From Procambarus clarkii (Eukaryota; Arthropoda; Malacostraca; Decapoda; Cambaridae): a stretch of DNA of 64,000 nt. The notes beneath the pieces are model-generated. The model worked only from the letters and a program-made list of their open reading frames with translations. It had not been told where the DNA came from and searched no databases. Location of the stretch: NCBI RefSeq assembly GCF_040958095.1, contig NC_091188.1, positions 42,084,954-42,148,953 of the forward strand, in the 5' to 3' direction. Shown here one piece after another: positions 24,925 to 37,800 of this stretch; the first letter of the stretch is position 1; every line of letters starts with the position of its first letter. The translations under genes and the position numbers were made by a program.

Positions 24925-26502
24925 TTAACCCTTACACTGCTCAGGGGTCCTGGGAACATTTACACCCCTGTGCACAAGAAAAAAATAAATTCAAAAAATT
25001 TTGTTCGCCTTCTAAACATGTTAATTTGTCCCCTGAGCACGGGAAAAAAAAAAAATCGTAGGCGATATATTTTAGGCGCAATTGACCGAGGAAGTCTGGC
25101 AAAAAGTGGGCGTTGACAGAGCGGTCGTCAGACCCGGTCAGCGTCACCCACGCTGACAGGTGGGAGTTGCCACAAAGATATTATTATCTAATTGTTTCAA
25201 TGTCTCCAATTGATTTTTTCTTAGTTTTTTTGCAGTAATATTATTCAATAGTGTGTATTGTAATATATTTATATAATAAAAGTGGTGAATAATCGCTATA
25301 CTCAAAAGTATGATGTGCATATTAGTGATTCAATTATTATGTTTATAAAACAATAAACAAATAGTTTTGCTGCTATTACACTCTATACACAGGTTATATA
25401 TAAGTATCTGCATGTTTTGGTCACCATAACAAACCACTAAGTTGGTATTGAGAGTCGAAAAGCAACGAAGAGTTACCGCCACACACCAGCCAGCCACTCG
25501 CTGCCACTCCCTCAACATACGCACTAAACTTTCTTCCCCAACAACACCATTTGTGGTGTTATTACACTATATACAGACGTTATATATAAGTATGTATATA
25601 TTTTGTTCACCACAACTGTACAGCTAAGCTGATATAGTTAGTTCAGGCACTAAGAGTCGTCGCTATACACAAATGGAGGCTGGCGGCTCCCTCACTCATT
25701 CAAGGTCACACGCACTAAACTTTCTCCCCCAACAATACTGTTTACAGTGTTATTACCCTATATACACATATTATATATAAATATCTACATGTTTTATGCA
25801 CCGTAACTGTACACCTAAGCTTGTAGTGCGCCCAAAGAGCATAGTGGCCACCCTCTAAACAGCTAGACAAATCGTGCAGACGACGTCACCTCCATCACCC
25901 ATATGGCTCCTCCCAGCATAATCCTTTTGCTGTTATTACACTAATACACACATTATATATAAGTATCTACATTTGTGTTCACCATAGAGAACCACTGAGC
26001 TGGTATGGTGAATGCAAACAACAACAGGTAGCCACACAGTCAGTAAACGATGCTGTCTCCCTCTGTCTCTCAGCATCACTCCTCCCACAGCGCTAATTAT
26101 TACAACAATCCTGCTATTATCACAACCCTGGTTATTTATATCACAGTCATGGGTCATCTGTAATATTGTCATCGCTAAATAATAACAATTATATATTTAT
26201 TTTGACATTTTTCGGCGATGCTGTGATCACAAGCTGAACAGCAATGCTGTTCGCTCATGCTGCGTGCGCCGGCCTTGGTTGCTCCAACAGTACTGTGCCT
26301 CTCACACCTGAGAATATTGCCCACGATTTTTTTTTTAAATGGCGTCTGTTTACAAGAGCCCTGAGGAAGCTACTGTGAACCCCGTGTAGCCGTGGGCCAT
26401 TTGAATCGGGCCTGGCACCCTATGGCGTATATGTACGCCATGCGCACAGTGGGACATGTTACTCAGGGCGTATATATATGCCATGCGCAGTTTAAGGGTT
26501 AA
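24925..26502. mobile_element. piggyBac-like non-autonomous DNA element, TTAA-flanked
   Basis: TTAA at 24925 and 26499. The termini read CCCTTACACTGC on the left and CCCTTAAACTGC (reverse complement) on the right. TTAA target duplications and C-rich termini are hallmarks of piggyBac. No transposase frame is present. The interior holds four copies of a ~185-bp repeat. Confidence 0.65.
25370..26105. repeat. Tandem ~185-bp satellite, four diverged copies
   Basis: Copies start at about 25370, 25555, 25745 and 25930. Each opens with TGTTATTAC-ACTATATACA-like text, TTATATATAAGTATCTACAT and a CACCATAACTGTA-like segment. The array lies entirely inside the TTAA-flanked element. Confidence 0.7.
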
Positions 26503-26590
26503 CCCAGTTTGTTTGAAGAGAGACGTAAATATTGTTTCATCAAGGTACGTCTCACTATGCAGTTTATAAACCTTGTGTACTTGTCTGCGG

Positions 26591-26839
26591 TTATCTTATC
26601 TTATCTTGAGATGATTTCGGGGCTTTGGTATCCCCGCGGCCCGGTCCTCGACCAGGCCTCCACCCCCAGGAAGCAGCCCATGACAGCTGACTAACATCCA
26701 GGTACCTATTGTACTGCTAGGTAACAGGGGCATAGGGTGAAAGAAACTCTGCCCATTGTTTCTCGCCGGCGCCCGGGATCAAACCCGTGTCCACAGGATC
26801 ACAAGTCCAGTGTGCTGTCCGCTCGGCCGACCGGCTCCC
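26591..26839 (-). mobile_element. SINE family A copy
   Basis: Minus-strand head with GCCGAGCGGACAGCACACT and GGGTTTGATCCCGGGC. The anticodon loop reads TGT (Thr-like). The standard body follows, and the tail is a repeated AAGAT (plus strand TTATCTTATCTTATCTTGAG). Confidence 0.85.
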
Positions 26840-26963
26840 TACGGGCAAGGACGGGTAAGGACGGGCAAGAGACACTCCTGTACCCTCTCAAGAAAATATA
26901 TCTGGAAGAGCATTAGAGGAAGTAAAACAGGAGAGAGATCTGTGACATAATCACTGATGTTCT

Positions 26964-27554
26964 TTAACCCTTAGACGGCGACTATAGAGAATTGGTCATA
27001 TCCGCCTATGCACAAAAAATAAAAAAACTTCCAACAATTAATTTTTCATTATAGAATTATTAATTTGTATGCAGAATGTAAGAAAAATATGAAAATATGT
27101 GAATATTTATCCTTTCACTGGGGTGAAGGCATTCTGCAAGGCTACGTCTGGTACTTGTAATTGCCTCGTGCCCGACTATGCTGACGCTTCCTGTTTTATC
27201 CTCCGATATTTCACCGATTGTTTTATCACATTTTTCTTTATATGCCCAGAGTGCTTTTATACCAATATTTTGCATCATACATGTAAAACCCAGATAATAA
27301 TGGTTTAAATCATCTTATGACGATGACTGCATTCCCCTAGTAACATTCATAACAATAACCACATTTGTACCACGAAAAGCTAGCTGCATTTTGTCATGGG
27401 TCAACGTAAACTCCATTACATCCACATAGACCTATTATATCCATATTTGCATTATACATGTAAAACTCAGCCAATAATTTTGTAAATCTTCATAAGATGA
27501 TAACGCATTACCCTGTGAATCATCAACTGACGATAACCGCTGTCTAAGGGTTAA
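26964..27554. mobile_element. Second piggyBac-like MITE, TTAA-flanked, 591 bp
   Basis: TTAA at 26964-26967 and 27551-27554. The termini CCCTTAGACGGCGACTAT and, in reverse complement, CCCTTAGACAGCGGTTAT agree at 15 of 18 positions. It has no coding capacity. Its first five terminal bases match the element at 24925. Confidence 0.72.
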
Positions 27555-27589
27555 ACACACAAAGCAATGAAAATATATTGAACATGTGA

Positions 27590-28070
27590 TGAGGTCGAAT
27601 CATCACCCCTGAACTCCTGAGGCATGCGCATACACATCAATAAACTGGAAAAGATGCAAAGGCGTGCCAGTAAGTGGTTCCCAGAACTGAAGGACAAGAG
27701 CTATAAGGAGAGGTTAGAGGCATTAAATATGCCGACACAGAAGATAGAAGGAAAAGAGGCGATATGATCACTACATACAAAATATTGATAAAATTGATAG
27801 GGAAAAATGCCTGAGACCTGGAACTTTAAGAACAAGAGGTCATAGATTTAAACTAACTAAACAAAGATGTTGAAGAAATATACGAAAATTCCTTTTATCA
27901 AACAGTGGTAGACGGTTGGAACAAGTTGAGAGGTGGTGGTCGAGGCCAAAACTGTCAGTAGTTTCAAAGCGTTATACAACAAAGAGTACTGGGAAGACGG
28001 GACACCACGAGCGTAGTTCTCATCCTGTAACTACACTTAGGTAATTACACACACACACACACACACACAC
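27590..28070 (+). mobile_element. LINE-E 3' fragment ending in (CA)n
   Basis: Broken C-terminal codons of a CR1/Jockey-type reverse transcriptase (CATCAATAAACTGGAAAAG onward), then GACACCACGAGCGTAGTTCT, CTACACTTAGGTAATTAC and a CA run (28047-28070). Confidence 0.75.
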
Positions 28071-28218
28071 CTGACTGAGCCATGATAAGGTAGTACATGG
28101 GCCTGGGAAGTACTGGGAGCGTGTTTAATCCCAATTTATGGCCTCAATATTTTCTCGTAGATTCCTCAGATTCTTGTGATTTGTGCACATAAAGTAATGT
28201 TGAGGAATAAAGGAAACG

Positions 28219-28224
28219 TTTATT
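28219..28224 (-). promoter_or_regulatory. Candidate polyadenylation signal of the RhoGEF gene
   Basis: AATAAA on the minus strand, about 315 bp downstream of the stop codon. It is the first such hexamer I noticed in the presumed 3' UTR (28538 to about 28200). Confidence 0.4.
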
Positions 28225-28538
28225 GCATACTACAAATGCCAGAAACTGAAACTTGCCTCTTCACAAAACTAGTTAAAATGTACCAAGAATATCCTGTGGA
28301 ATTCAGGTTACTGTACCAAATGGCATAAAAAATGAGGAATGATGAATAAGTTCAAAGAATATTACAGCAACTATACTTATGCCAAAATAGAATGGTTCAC
28401 TACTAGTCATTACGCTATTATTAAAAGTATACATAGAAAAAATCCCCACAATACAGATACCTTTATGGACCATCAGGTCTCCCGTGATCTGTGAAACCTT
28501 TGGAATATAGTTAAAATAGCTAAATATACTGTAAATTA

Positions 28539-28819
28539 TCAAGATACCTCAGTAGTGAGAAGCATTTTTGCTGAAGAGTCCTTTACAGTAGGTGTGACAG
28601 ATTGTGTTTCATATATGACATCCGTAGGTCTTGTAGGGGAGACCATGATGAGGGAGGGTGAAGTGGGTGCTACAGGGAAGACTGGTGAGCACGATGAGAC
28701 CGGTGACAGAGCAGAATCAACAGAGACCGTTGTCACTGTGGAATTTGACCTCTCGACTCTTCGATGGGACTGAGCGTCGTCGTCACCGCCAGAGTACATG
28801 TCAGCAAGAATACCACTTT
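28539..28819 (-). CDS. PLEKHG4: RhoGEF exon l: C-terminal exon with stop
   Basis: 281 bp including the TGA at 28541-28539. It completes a Glu codon and reads SGILADMYSGGDDDAQSHRR onward, rich in Ser, Thr and Pro, ending LLTTEVS. The acceptor is AATTTTCAG. A weak alternative donor (GAG|GTATCT) lies just before the stop, so another 3' isoform cannot be excluded. A downstream AATAAA supports this as a terminal exon. Confidence 0.75.
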
Positions 28820-31800
28820 CTGAAAATTAACATTAATAATAGTACATGAAATGAAGTCATACTATATATATGAAAGGAAAATGATCTTTCAGCCATTTCA
28901 TGACCTAATCAGGGTCTAAGATGGACCAAAAACATTATCACTTTCACTTCATTTCCTAAGTGTGGAATGAGTTACTATAATACTGTGTAGATTATATAAT
29001 AATTGACATGAGCATTCTTGTTCTTTTCTTTTCCTGACAAAGGAGTATTGTGTTTACATGAGTAGGACTCCTTCTGAAGATGTATTAATATACGAAAGTA
29101 CTTAAGGAAATTCCTGTTTCATTTTTCCTCCGTGGTCTGACATTGTCACATTTTTAAATCACGTGTTTATTTTCGTGATATACACACATGAGTAGGAAGA
29201 TAATAGAGTCCTGATCTGACTGGACCACGGAGAAACAAACATCCAGATGCAGGTTGGTACAGTTATGGTAGCTCATAACCATTTCTAGAGATAGTCTATA
29301 GTACCAAGTTATTTATTCCCTCTAATGCGGAAAATCCACAAAGAAACAGGAAAGGATAATGAACGTTTCGGCTTTTTCACCCATTGTCAACACCAGTGAG
29401 TCTGGTGTTGACAATGGCCGAAACAGCCAAAACGTCCATCTTCCTTTCCTATTTCTTTGTGGATTTTCCACATACAAATGATCGGTGTTTCGTGATTGTC
29501 AATTGCATTCCCTCTAATGATCGACTAGAGGTAAATACATAAAAAAAAAATTTTTTGATACTGTACTTGCTTCTGGCATTTACCCGAGTTAAATGGGGAG
29601 GGGCAGAGAGTTGAGATATTGAGAGAGGATGGGGAAAGAGCCAGGTACATGCGGGTACCCCATCTAGTTATCATAATACAGTGTATATATACTGTAACCA
29701 TTATACAGTATTTGTGTCACAAAATTACCTGCAGAACATTGGCTGGTACGTGTCACTGAACGATGAAGGGGTCGCGGGGAGTTCCCTGCTTCAAAACCCA
29801 GGTTAAGCGCTCCAACATAAGTTGGACAAACAGTTGACGAATGTGACGAAGATGCCGACGAGGCTGATGAGGATGCCGACGAGGAACTAACAGAAATTAT
29901 AGAGTGAGGTCTTTTCCCCACTCCACCGTTCAAGTCACCAATAGCGGATGTTGAACCAGTTCGAAGACGAGGTGCTGCAAGCAAATAGAAACACCAAATA
30001 TTTGCCTTGAAAAAATAAATGTACTGTATAGTAGTCATAAAATACATTTTCAATTACCAAAGAAATATGGTAAGTGGTTTTGTGATACTGTACATAAAAA
30101 AAATAAAAAATAGTGTAAACAAATTTATTTAGTAAAATGATATTCAAACAAACCTTTATTTAGCTGGTTAATGCTAATGGATCTGTCACTGATCTGATCT
30201 TCACTTGGCCGTATATCCAGACATGGCTTGTTACCTATACCCATAGATGACATCTCGTGCAGTCTCATAGTTCTGTTACGAAGTGCTTGGCGCCACAGTA
30301 ATTTGGATATTTCCTCTGTCCACGCCTCTTTCATCTCTGCACTGGGAGCTTGGAAAAGATAAGTGTCCGATGGCTTTCGCTTGCGGAACCAAATTTCAAA
30401 TTTAGTAGTGCTAACGCTAACTTGTTCTGTCAAACCAATGTCGGTCATTTTCATGCTATGCTTGTACTGAAATATATCTAGTGCCTGAAATGTGGAATAA
30501 AATAAATGATTAAAATTAGTAAACTTAATATGTCTACTGTAACATTTATCAGAAATAATATACTAACATTTCACCAAATTAACCAGTGATTCCCCAAGTA
30601 CTGCACTCAATTATTCATACCTTCTTTTCTGGATCTCGTCTTGCCTTGCTGAAGAGGATTAAATCTTCAAATAAGAAAACATGTCTAACAGACTTCTTGG
30701 CTCTGCTTCCCTCCCACACCACAAACTCTCCTTGCCTCAACAATCTCCCTTGTTCCTTCAGGTTCACCTGCAATGCATCATAATGACGAATTATTAATTT
30801 GTTGGGATTTCAAACATTTGGAAATGACAAACAAAAAACTAGCATTGAATGTAATGAAACACCCTTTTCTAGGCGAGCCCCGGAGGCTCCCTGACACCCT
30901 CTCTACCTCCCCTAGGTCGGCGGTCTTCATCGTTCAAGAACTAGAGTGTTGGACTGCCGGCTCCCCCTCCCTCCTCCTCTTGGGGGACGGGGTTTAGTAG
31001 TAATGAGTGGTATTGCTAGTTGGATGACGTGTTGCTTGTTTGTATTCTTTTTGGGGGAATTATTTTGCTATATTCGAACGTAGGTCACAACCTTCACCAG
31101 ATTGTGGTCCGTTTCGTTTCACCTATCTTTCCGGCTGCCCTTCCCAGGTGATGGCCATTATGACATACTTTAAATGTAAAGTGATCATAGAGCCATTGCT
31201 CCCTGTGCCTCTCTGACAGGACGAGATTCTGGCGTGTGCTTCCCGGTAGGCATAAGGACTCCAGTGCCTGACGACCCAAAACTAACGTACCACACATCAG
31301 TTCAGATAGCTTCAGGAAGCCGACCAGGCTCCAAATAGAAAAGATTAAGATGAGCTAATTCTGCTCATATAAACTTATTTAATATCACCCCAGGCAAATC
31401 TGGCCAAATGATGTTGATAAAACAACGAATCAACAATAAAAATATTGATCCAATGTCAATTTAATATTACTCGAACATGTCTGACCCAAAAAGGATATCA
31501 AGGGGAAAAATAAATTACGATTAAAGAAAACTACAAACAATATTATGTAACAGTGCGTACATCACAATCCCTCAAGGAATCCATGGCAAGGAGATCATTG
31601 CCGTGACGCAGTTGAAATTGCACCATCTCTTGAGCACCCTGGATTTCATCATAATTCTCCTCTCCACGACCACATTCCTTCAGTAACTGTAGGATACAAG
31701 AACAAAATTTCATTAGCGTCATGAGACTTTGTAAGGCACAATGTATTGGTTAATATTGAACAATTAATTGGCTAATACTGCACAATGTACAGGTTAATAC

Positions 31801-34800
31801 TGCACAATGTACAGGTTAATACTGCACAATATATTGATTAATACTGCACAATGTACAGGTTAATACTGTACAATGTATTTGTTAATATTGCACAATGTAT
31901 TAATTAATACTGCACAATGTATAGGTTAATATTGCACAATGTATAGGTTAATTAATACTGCACAATGTATTAGGTAAATTGCAAACTAGTATATTGTTTT
32001 CTATTTTTTCTAGTTTTTTGCTATGAAAATATAAAACAAAATCCAATTAACTGCATAAAAAGCATTGGAAAATATTTACAAAATAATATAAACAATTAAA
32101 ACATATATTCTTGAGGATTTGTGAAACACTATATTAAGCGGGAAAATTCAATTCTCAAAACACCAAGTTTTAGGTTTTTCACTTCAGTTTGTTAGTTTTC
32201 ATCTGATTTAGATGAAATTAAAGATAATTTCTTAGAACCCACTACTGATTGGGCTTTACATTTCTGTTTGAGCATTTTTTTTTTTTAACTTTTTTATGAA
32301 TGATATTTTGCAATAAAAATTCAAAACACTAAATTTTATGACACACAGAAATCGCAATAGCGTGATGCATCACGCAAGGCAACATCTGAGATCCTCTCGG
32401 ACGTAGGTTCGAACCCTCGTCACGGCCCTTGTGGATTTGTTCATTTGACCAATTTTATGCTTTTTATTAGGAAACAAACTAGAAATTTCCTCAAACACAA
32501 CTATAGAACTGTGTCGGGTTTTTCCAATGAAAAAGACATCAAAATGGATCTGCAGTACAATTTATAAATCTGAAGTAGATTTAAAAAATATATACATATA
32601 ATATATATATATATATATTGTATATTGCATTAAATATTTTGTTTATTATTTATTTTATTTATATTTTGTTTGCTAAAACCTGCTTTTTAGTAACCATTCT
32701 TATGTTTTAAGGCTAACTTTCAGAGATATGTAACTCTGAAAACACTGTTGAGGAGTAAAGTTGACTCATCTCTTTAATACTGTACAATGTACAGTATTAG
32801 GTTACCTGGATTGTACCTGGATGGGGTTCTGGGGGTTCTTCTACTCCCCAAGCCCAGCCCGGGCCCCACACTTGATTAGGGTAATACAGTACTCTAAAAT
32901 ATATTTGGTTAATACTGTACAATGTATTAAGGTAATACTGTACAATGTATTACAGTAATACTGTACAATGTATTAAGGTAATTCGGTACAATATATTCAA
33001 TTATTATTGTGCAATGTATTAGGTTAATACTGAACAATGTACAGTATTAGGTAAATATAATTTTGTTGTGATTTTTTACACAAAATTTGTATTTCTAAAT
33101 TACATCAAAGGTAAATGTTAAATTCTAAGTGAGTATGTGGGTTAAAAAAAAATAAAGATGAAATATCTGTTATTATAATTTTCTTGTTAATACACAATCT
33201 CCTTGGTTAATGTAGTCATTTGTTGATATAAAACCTTGCTACAATATATCTTTTCATCATACCTGATGTGTTAGATTAAGGACCTGCCCGAAACGCTATT
33301 CGTGTTAGTGGCTTTGCATGAATGTAAAAATACCAATCTTAATCTCACAACCCATTGTACCTTCTTGCAAATAAATTATTATAATTATTATTATTATTAT
33401 TATTATTATTATGTTGCCTTAGCTAATGGGCCAACCAGCGTCATATTTGCTCTGTTGCAGCTTCCGTCACCTCTACTGCTATTCATATTTTTGAGGCAAA
33501 TATTTGTTGCAATTTTACACTAATTTAATTTCCTTCAGAATCTAATGAGAGGTGTTTATATTTATGCTGGTTAAGAATGTGGGATCCAAAGACGTGTCAA
33601 TCTCTATAATTAGAATTGTTCATATGATCCGCTCTGATATTCTTACCTTGCCTCCAACATTCTGATTCAGTCACTAAGCTGAAGCTTCTATCACTGGTGC
33701 AGCTTTTTTGCCATTTTGGAATTTAATTTTATGATTTTTATTCAAAAATTATATTTTCTTCTAAATCTCATTCTAAATTTCTTCAAAGGTACTTTCTGAA
33801 TGTTGATTTTAAAGTGAAAATAAGAGTAACATTCTCAGAATAGAAAATACTGAATAAACACACTCAGATGAGACATAAATGACTTACCTGTTTAAGAATA
33901 AGAGCATATTTCCCCATGCGCTGTACAGGTTTCAACAAGTACGAAGCAAGGTCCATTCGGTCCTCCAACTCTAGCTGCTTTTTCCGAAAGAATGCTGATC
34001 CATATTCAGACATTAAAGAATCTGATTTTGGTTTGTTCTTGTTGTAGAGCGCATACAAGTAAAACTGACTTTCCTGAAATACAATGATAAATACAATACA
34101 AGTACAATACTGGTATTTAATGCAGAGAATAAGACCCAATAACACCGGTGAAACAAATAACCATAAACAAAATTGTGACAAGAAATAAAAGTGATGACAT
34201 CTTGGCCTATCTTGGACCCTTACCACCCAGCCACTTTGACTGGACGGTAGAGCGACGGTCTCGCTTCATGCAGGTAGGTGTTTAATCCCCAACCGTCCAA
34301 GTAGTTGGGCACCATTCCTTCTTCCCCGTCCCCATCCCAAATCCTTATCCTGACCCCTTTCAAGTGCTATAAAGTCGTAATGGCTTGGTGCTTTCCACTT
34401 GATAATTAAAACATTGGACCCTTACCATGCATGACAAAGGGTATTCTCATCTTACCAAAGAATAATCTCGGTAAGTCTAAGACAATGTAAGGATGACTGA
34501 TGAACTAAGTTAAGGAAGGTAAGAGATACCCTGATCATGATCTACACACCATTCAAGTCATGGAACTGAAAAATCTATTATATTGTACTTTGTAAAGTAC
34601 CATGATGAGAGGCATGCATACACACACATGATTAGGCACCTTGAATTAGATGGTCAGTACAATTAACTAGGAATGAAAACACGCTGGACTTCATATTCAC
34701 GAACAAGGATGAACTAATCAGAGACATTACCATCTCAGGTACTACATACAGAGCCCACAAGCTCATTGAAGTATAAAATAACATTAATAATGGTAGTAGG

Positions 34801-37800
34801 TCTAAGAGAAGGGTTATTCAATCAATTTAATTTCAACAATAAGAGGATCAACTGGGAAAAATTAAATGTAGACCTTGCAAACATTCAATGGGAGATGGTT
34901 TTAAGCAACAAAACTCTCACAGAGGAAATAGCTGAACTGACAGCTGAAGCTTACAAGGTGTGCTTGTAGCACGTGCCTGTGAGGAGGGTCAGAAAGAGGA
35001 CCACTCTAGAAAGAGAACACAAACGACTGTACAGGAGGACAAAAATCACCAAAATACTTAAACAGACACGACTAACACAAGCAAGGAAAACAGTGTAACT
35101 CTAAACAGGGAGATTGAAGAAATAGAGCAGATGCTGAAGCGCTCATGGGAGTTTGAGGTAATGGAATTGGAACAGAAAACTATACAAGAGATAAAGATGA
35201 ATACAAAATATTTTTTTACATATGCAAAATCAAAATCAAAGACCTCTAACAGTATTGGACCTTTACTTACAACTGAAGGTACGTACACAGAGGACAACAG
35301 AGAAATTAGTGAAATTCTAAAAGGCCAGTATGAGGCTGTGTTTAGCACCCCAATAAACATGAAAGTTGAGGATCCAGACAGCTTCTTTATGAATGACATC
35401 CAAGCTCCAGATAATATAATGGATATGAACGCAAACTCAGAGGACTTTGAAAGAGAAATTGACAACATGCCCATGAACTCAGCTCCTGGTCCCTGATTCA
35501 TGGAATTTAATATTCATCAAGAAATGTAAAGTACCAGTAGCGCGAGCACTTAGCATAATATGGAGAAAGAGCCTGAATACAGGGAAGATTCCAGCAGCAC
35601 TTAAATCAAAAGATATAGCTCCTTTGCATAAGGGAAGTAGTAAAGCTTTGGCAAAAAATTATAGACCAGTTGCAATAACATTACACAATATAAGTTTTTG
35701 AAAGAGTGATTAGGAATCAAATTTCCAGCTTTATGGACAATAATGAGCTACACAACCCAGGACAACATGGATTTAGAGTGGGAAGATCCTGTCTGTCACA
35801 GTTACTCAACCACTATGACAAAATCACAGAAGCCTTAGAGGAAAAGCAAAATGCAAATGTTGTATACACAGATTTTACAAACGCATTCGACAAATGTGAC
35901 CATGGGGTGATAGCCCATAAAATGAGATCAATACGAATAATGGGGTAAAGTGGGGCATTAGATTTTCAGCTTTCTTTCAAACAGAATGCAGAGAGTGACA
36001 GTCAATCAAATAAGATCAAGCCTAAGTGCAGTGAAAAGCTCTGTACCCCAGGGCACAGTCCTTGCACCACTGCTATTTCTCATTGTGATTTACCCAAGAT
36101 TCTTATCTCCGATATAGACAAAAATACAAGTCACATCTTTGTGTCATCCTTGCAGATGATACAAAACTCAGCATGAAAAGTGCCACTGTAGAAGACACTG
36201 AAAAACTACAGGCAGATATAAATAAAGTATTCGATTGGGCAACTGAAAATAACATGCTTAATGGCAATACATTCCAGGTACTGTACTGAGGTATGGTGTA
36301 AATGAGGAACTTAAACAAAACAAAGGGTTCAGGACACAATCAGGCCTACTCATATAAGGAAAGCAACATGTTAAAGATCTGGGAATTATGATGTCTGAAG
36401 ACCTGACATTTAGTGAACATAATTGGAAAAATATTGCAGTGGCCAGGGAAAATGATAGGATAGATTATGAGAACTTTCAAATCCAGGTACCCCACAGGAA
36501 TGCTAACACTATCTAAATCACTCTTGCAGTCCCTTCTTGAGAATTGCTTGGTACTCACTTCCCCTTTCAGAGCACAAGAGATTTCTGAATTAGAAGGAAT
36601 ACAGAGAACTTATACGGCATGCATAGAAACTATAACATATCTGAATTATTGGGACTGTCTCAAAGCTTTCAAAATGTACTCTCTAGAAAGGAGAAGAGAA
36701 AGGTATCAAATAATATATACAGTAATGTGTACATGGAAGATACTGGAGGGCTAGGTCCCAAATTTGTACGGTAGAATAACAACATACTGGAACAAAAGAT
36801 ATGGAAGAAAATTCAGAATATAACCACTGAGGAGTAGAGGTGCCATAGGCACAATCAGAGAGCACTGTCTGAACATCAGAGGTTCACAGCTGTTCAACAC
36901 CCTCCAAGCAAGCATTAGAAATATTGCCAGAACAAAAGTGGAGGTATTCAAGAGGCACTTGGACAGGTTCTTGCAAGAAGTGCCGGGCCAACCAGGCTGT
37001 AGTGGATATATAGGCCTGCAGTCTGCTACAGCCTTGAGTTGTAACATGGAATGTTACAGTTCAATATAGACAAAAATATATATTGAAGCCTTGGCTCACT
37101 GTGGTGAGCTTCGGCTCACCACAGTGGGTCCCCCCACGATGGCTCCCCGTTCCTGCTCAGGGAGCCACCATAGAAAATTGTTAATGAAGGAAATTTGTGT
37201 TAATCTCAACAATGTAGTAATGTTCTGCATAAACAAATACCTAAAGAAAAGAAAGAAAAAATAAGCAAATATTTAGACATTATCTATATTTACTTATCTA
37301 AGAGGGATGTACCTACATATCTCAGGAATATTGAGCCCACTGCGAAAGGTCGCATCTCACAGGCTTCAAGGGCTCGTAGGAAGTAACCAGAATGAAATTC
37401 ATAGATTTTCTCAATATTGCCGAAGACAACATTACGCTGGCCCCTGAGAGCTTGAGGTATATCTTCTCTCATCAGCTCCGGAATGTAATTCTGGAGATAA
37501 AAAATAAAAGTCTTTTAAGAACACCAGCCTAAATCTGACTACAGTATTGACATATTTTATGAGCTAAAATAATTCATTTACTTTTATGGCATTACTATTT
37601 TCCAAGGCTACAGTACTATTACTTACCTCAATAATATATTCAAGTGAATTAACATAATCCCTTTCTGTCTGAATCAGTTCCCTCATGGTCAGCAAAAGAG
37701 TTCTAAAGAAAGAAAAAAAAAATTTAATAAACATTTTAATATTTCATAAAAAGTATTATTTTAATATAAATAAAATACACAATTCTTAGTTTCAAAGATT

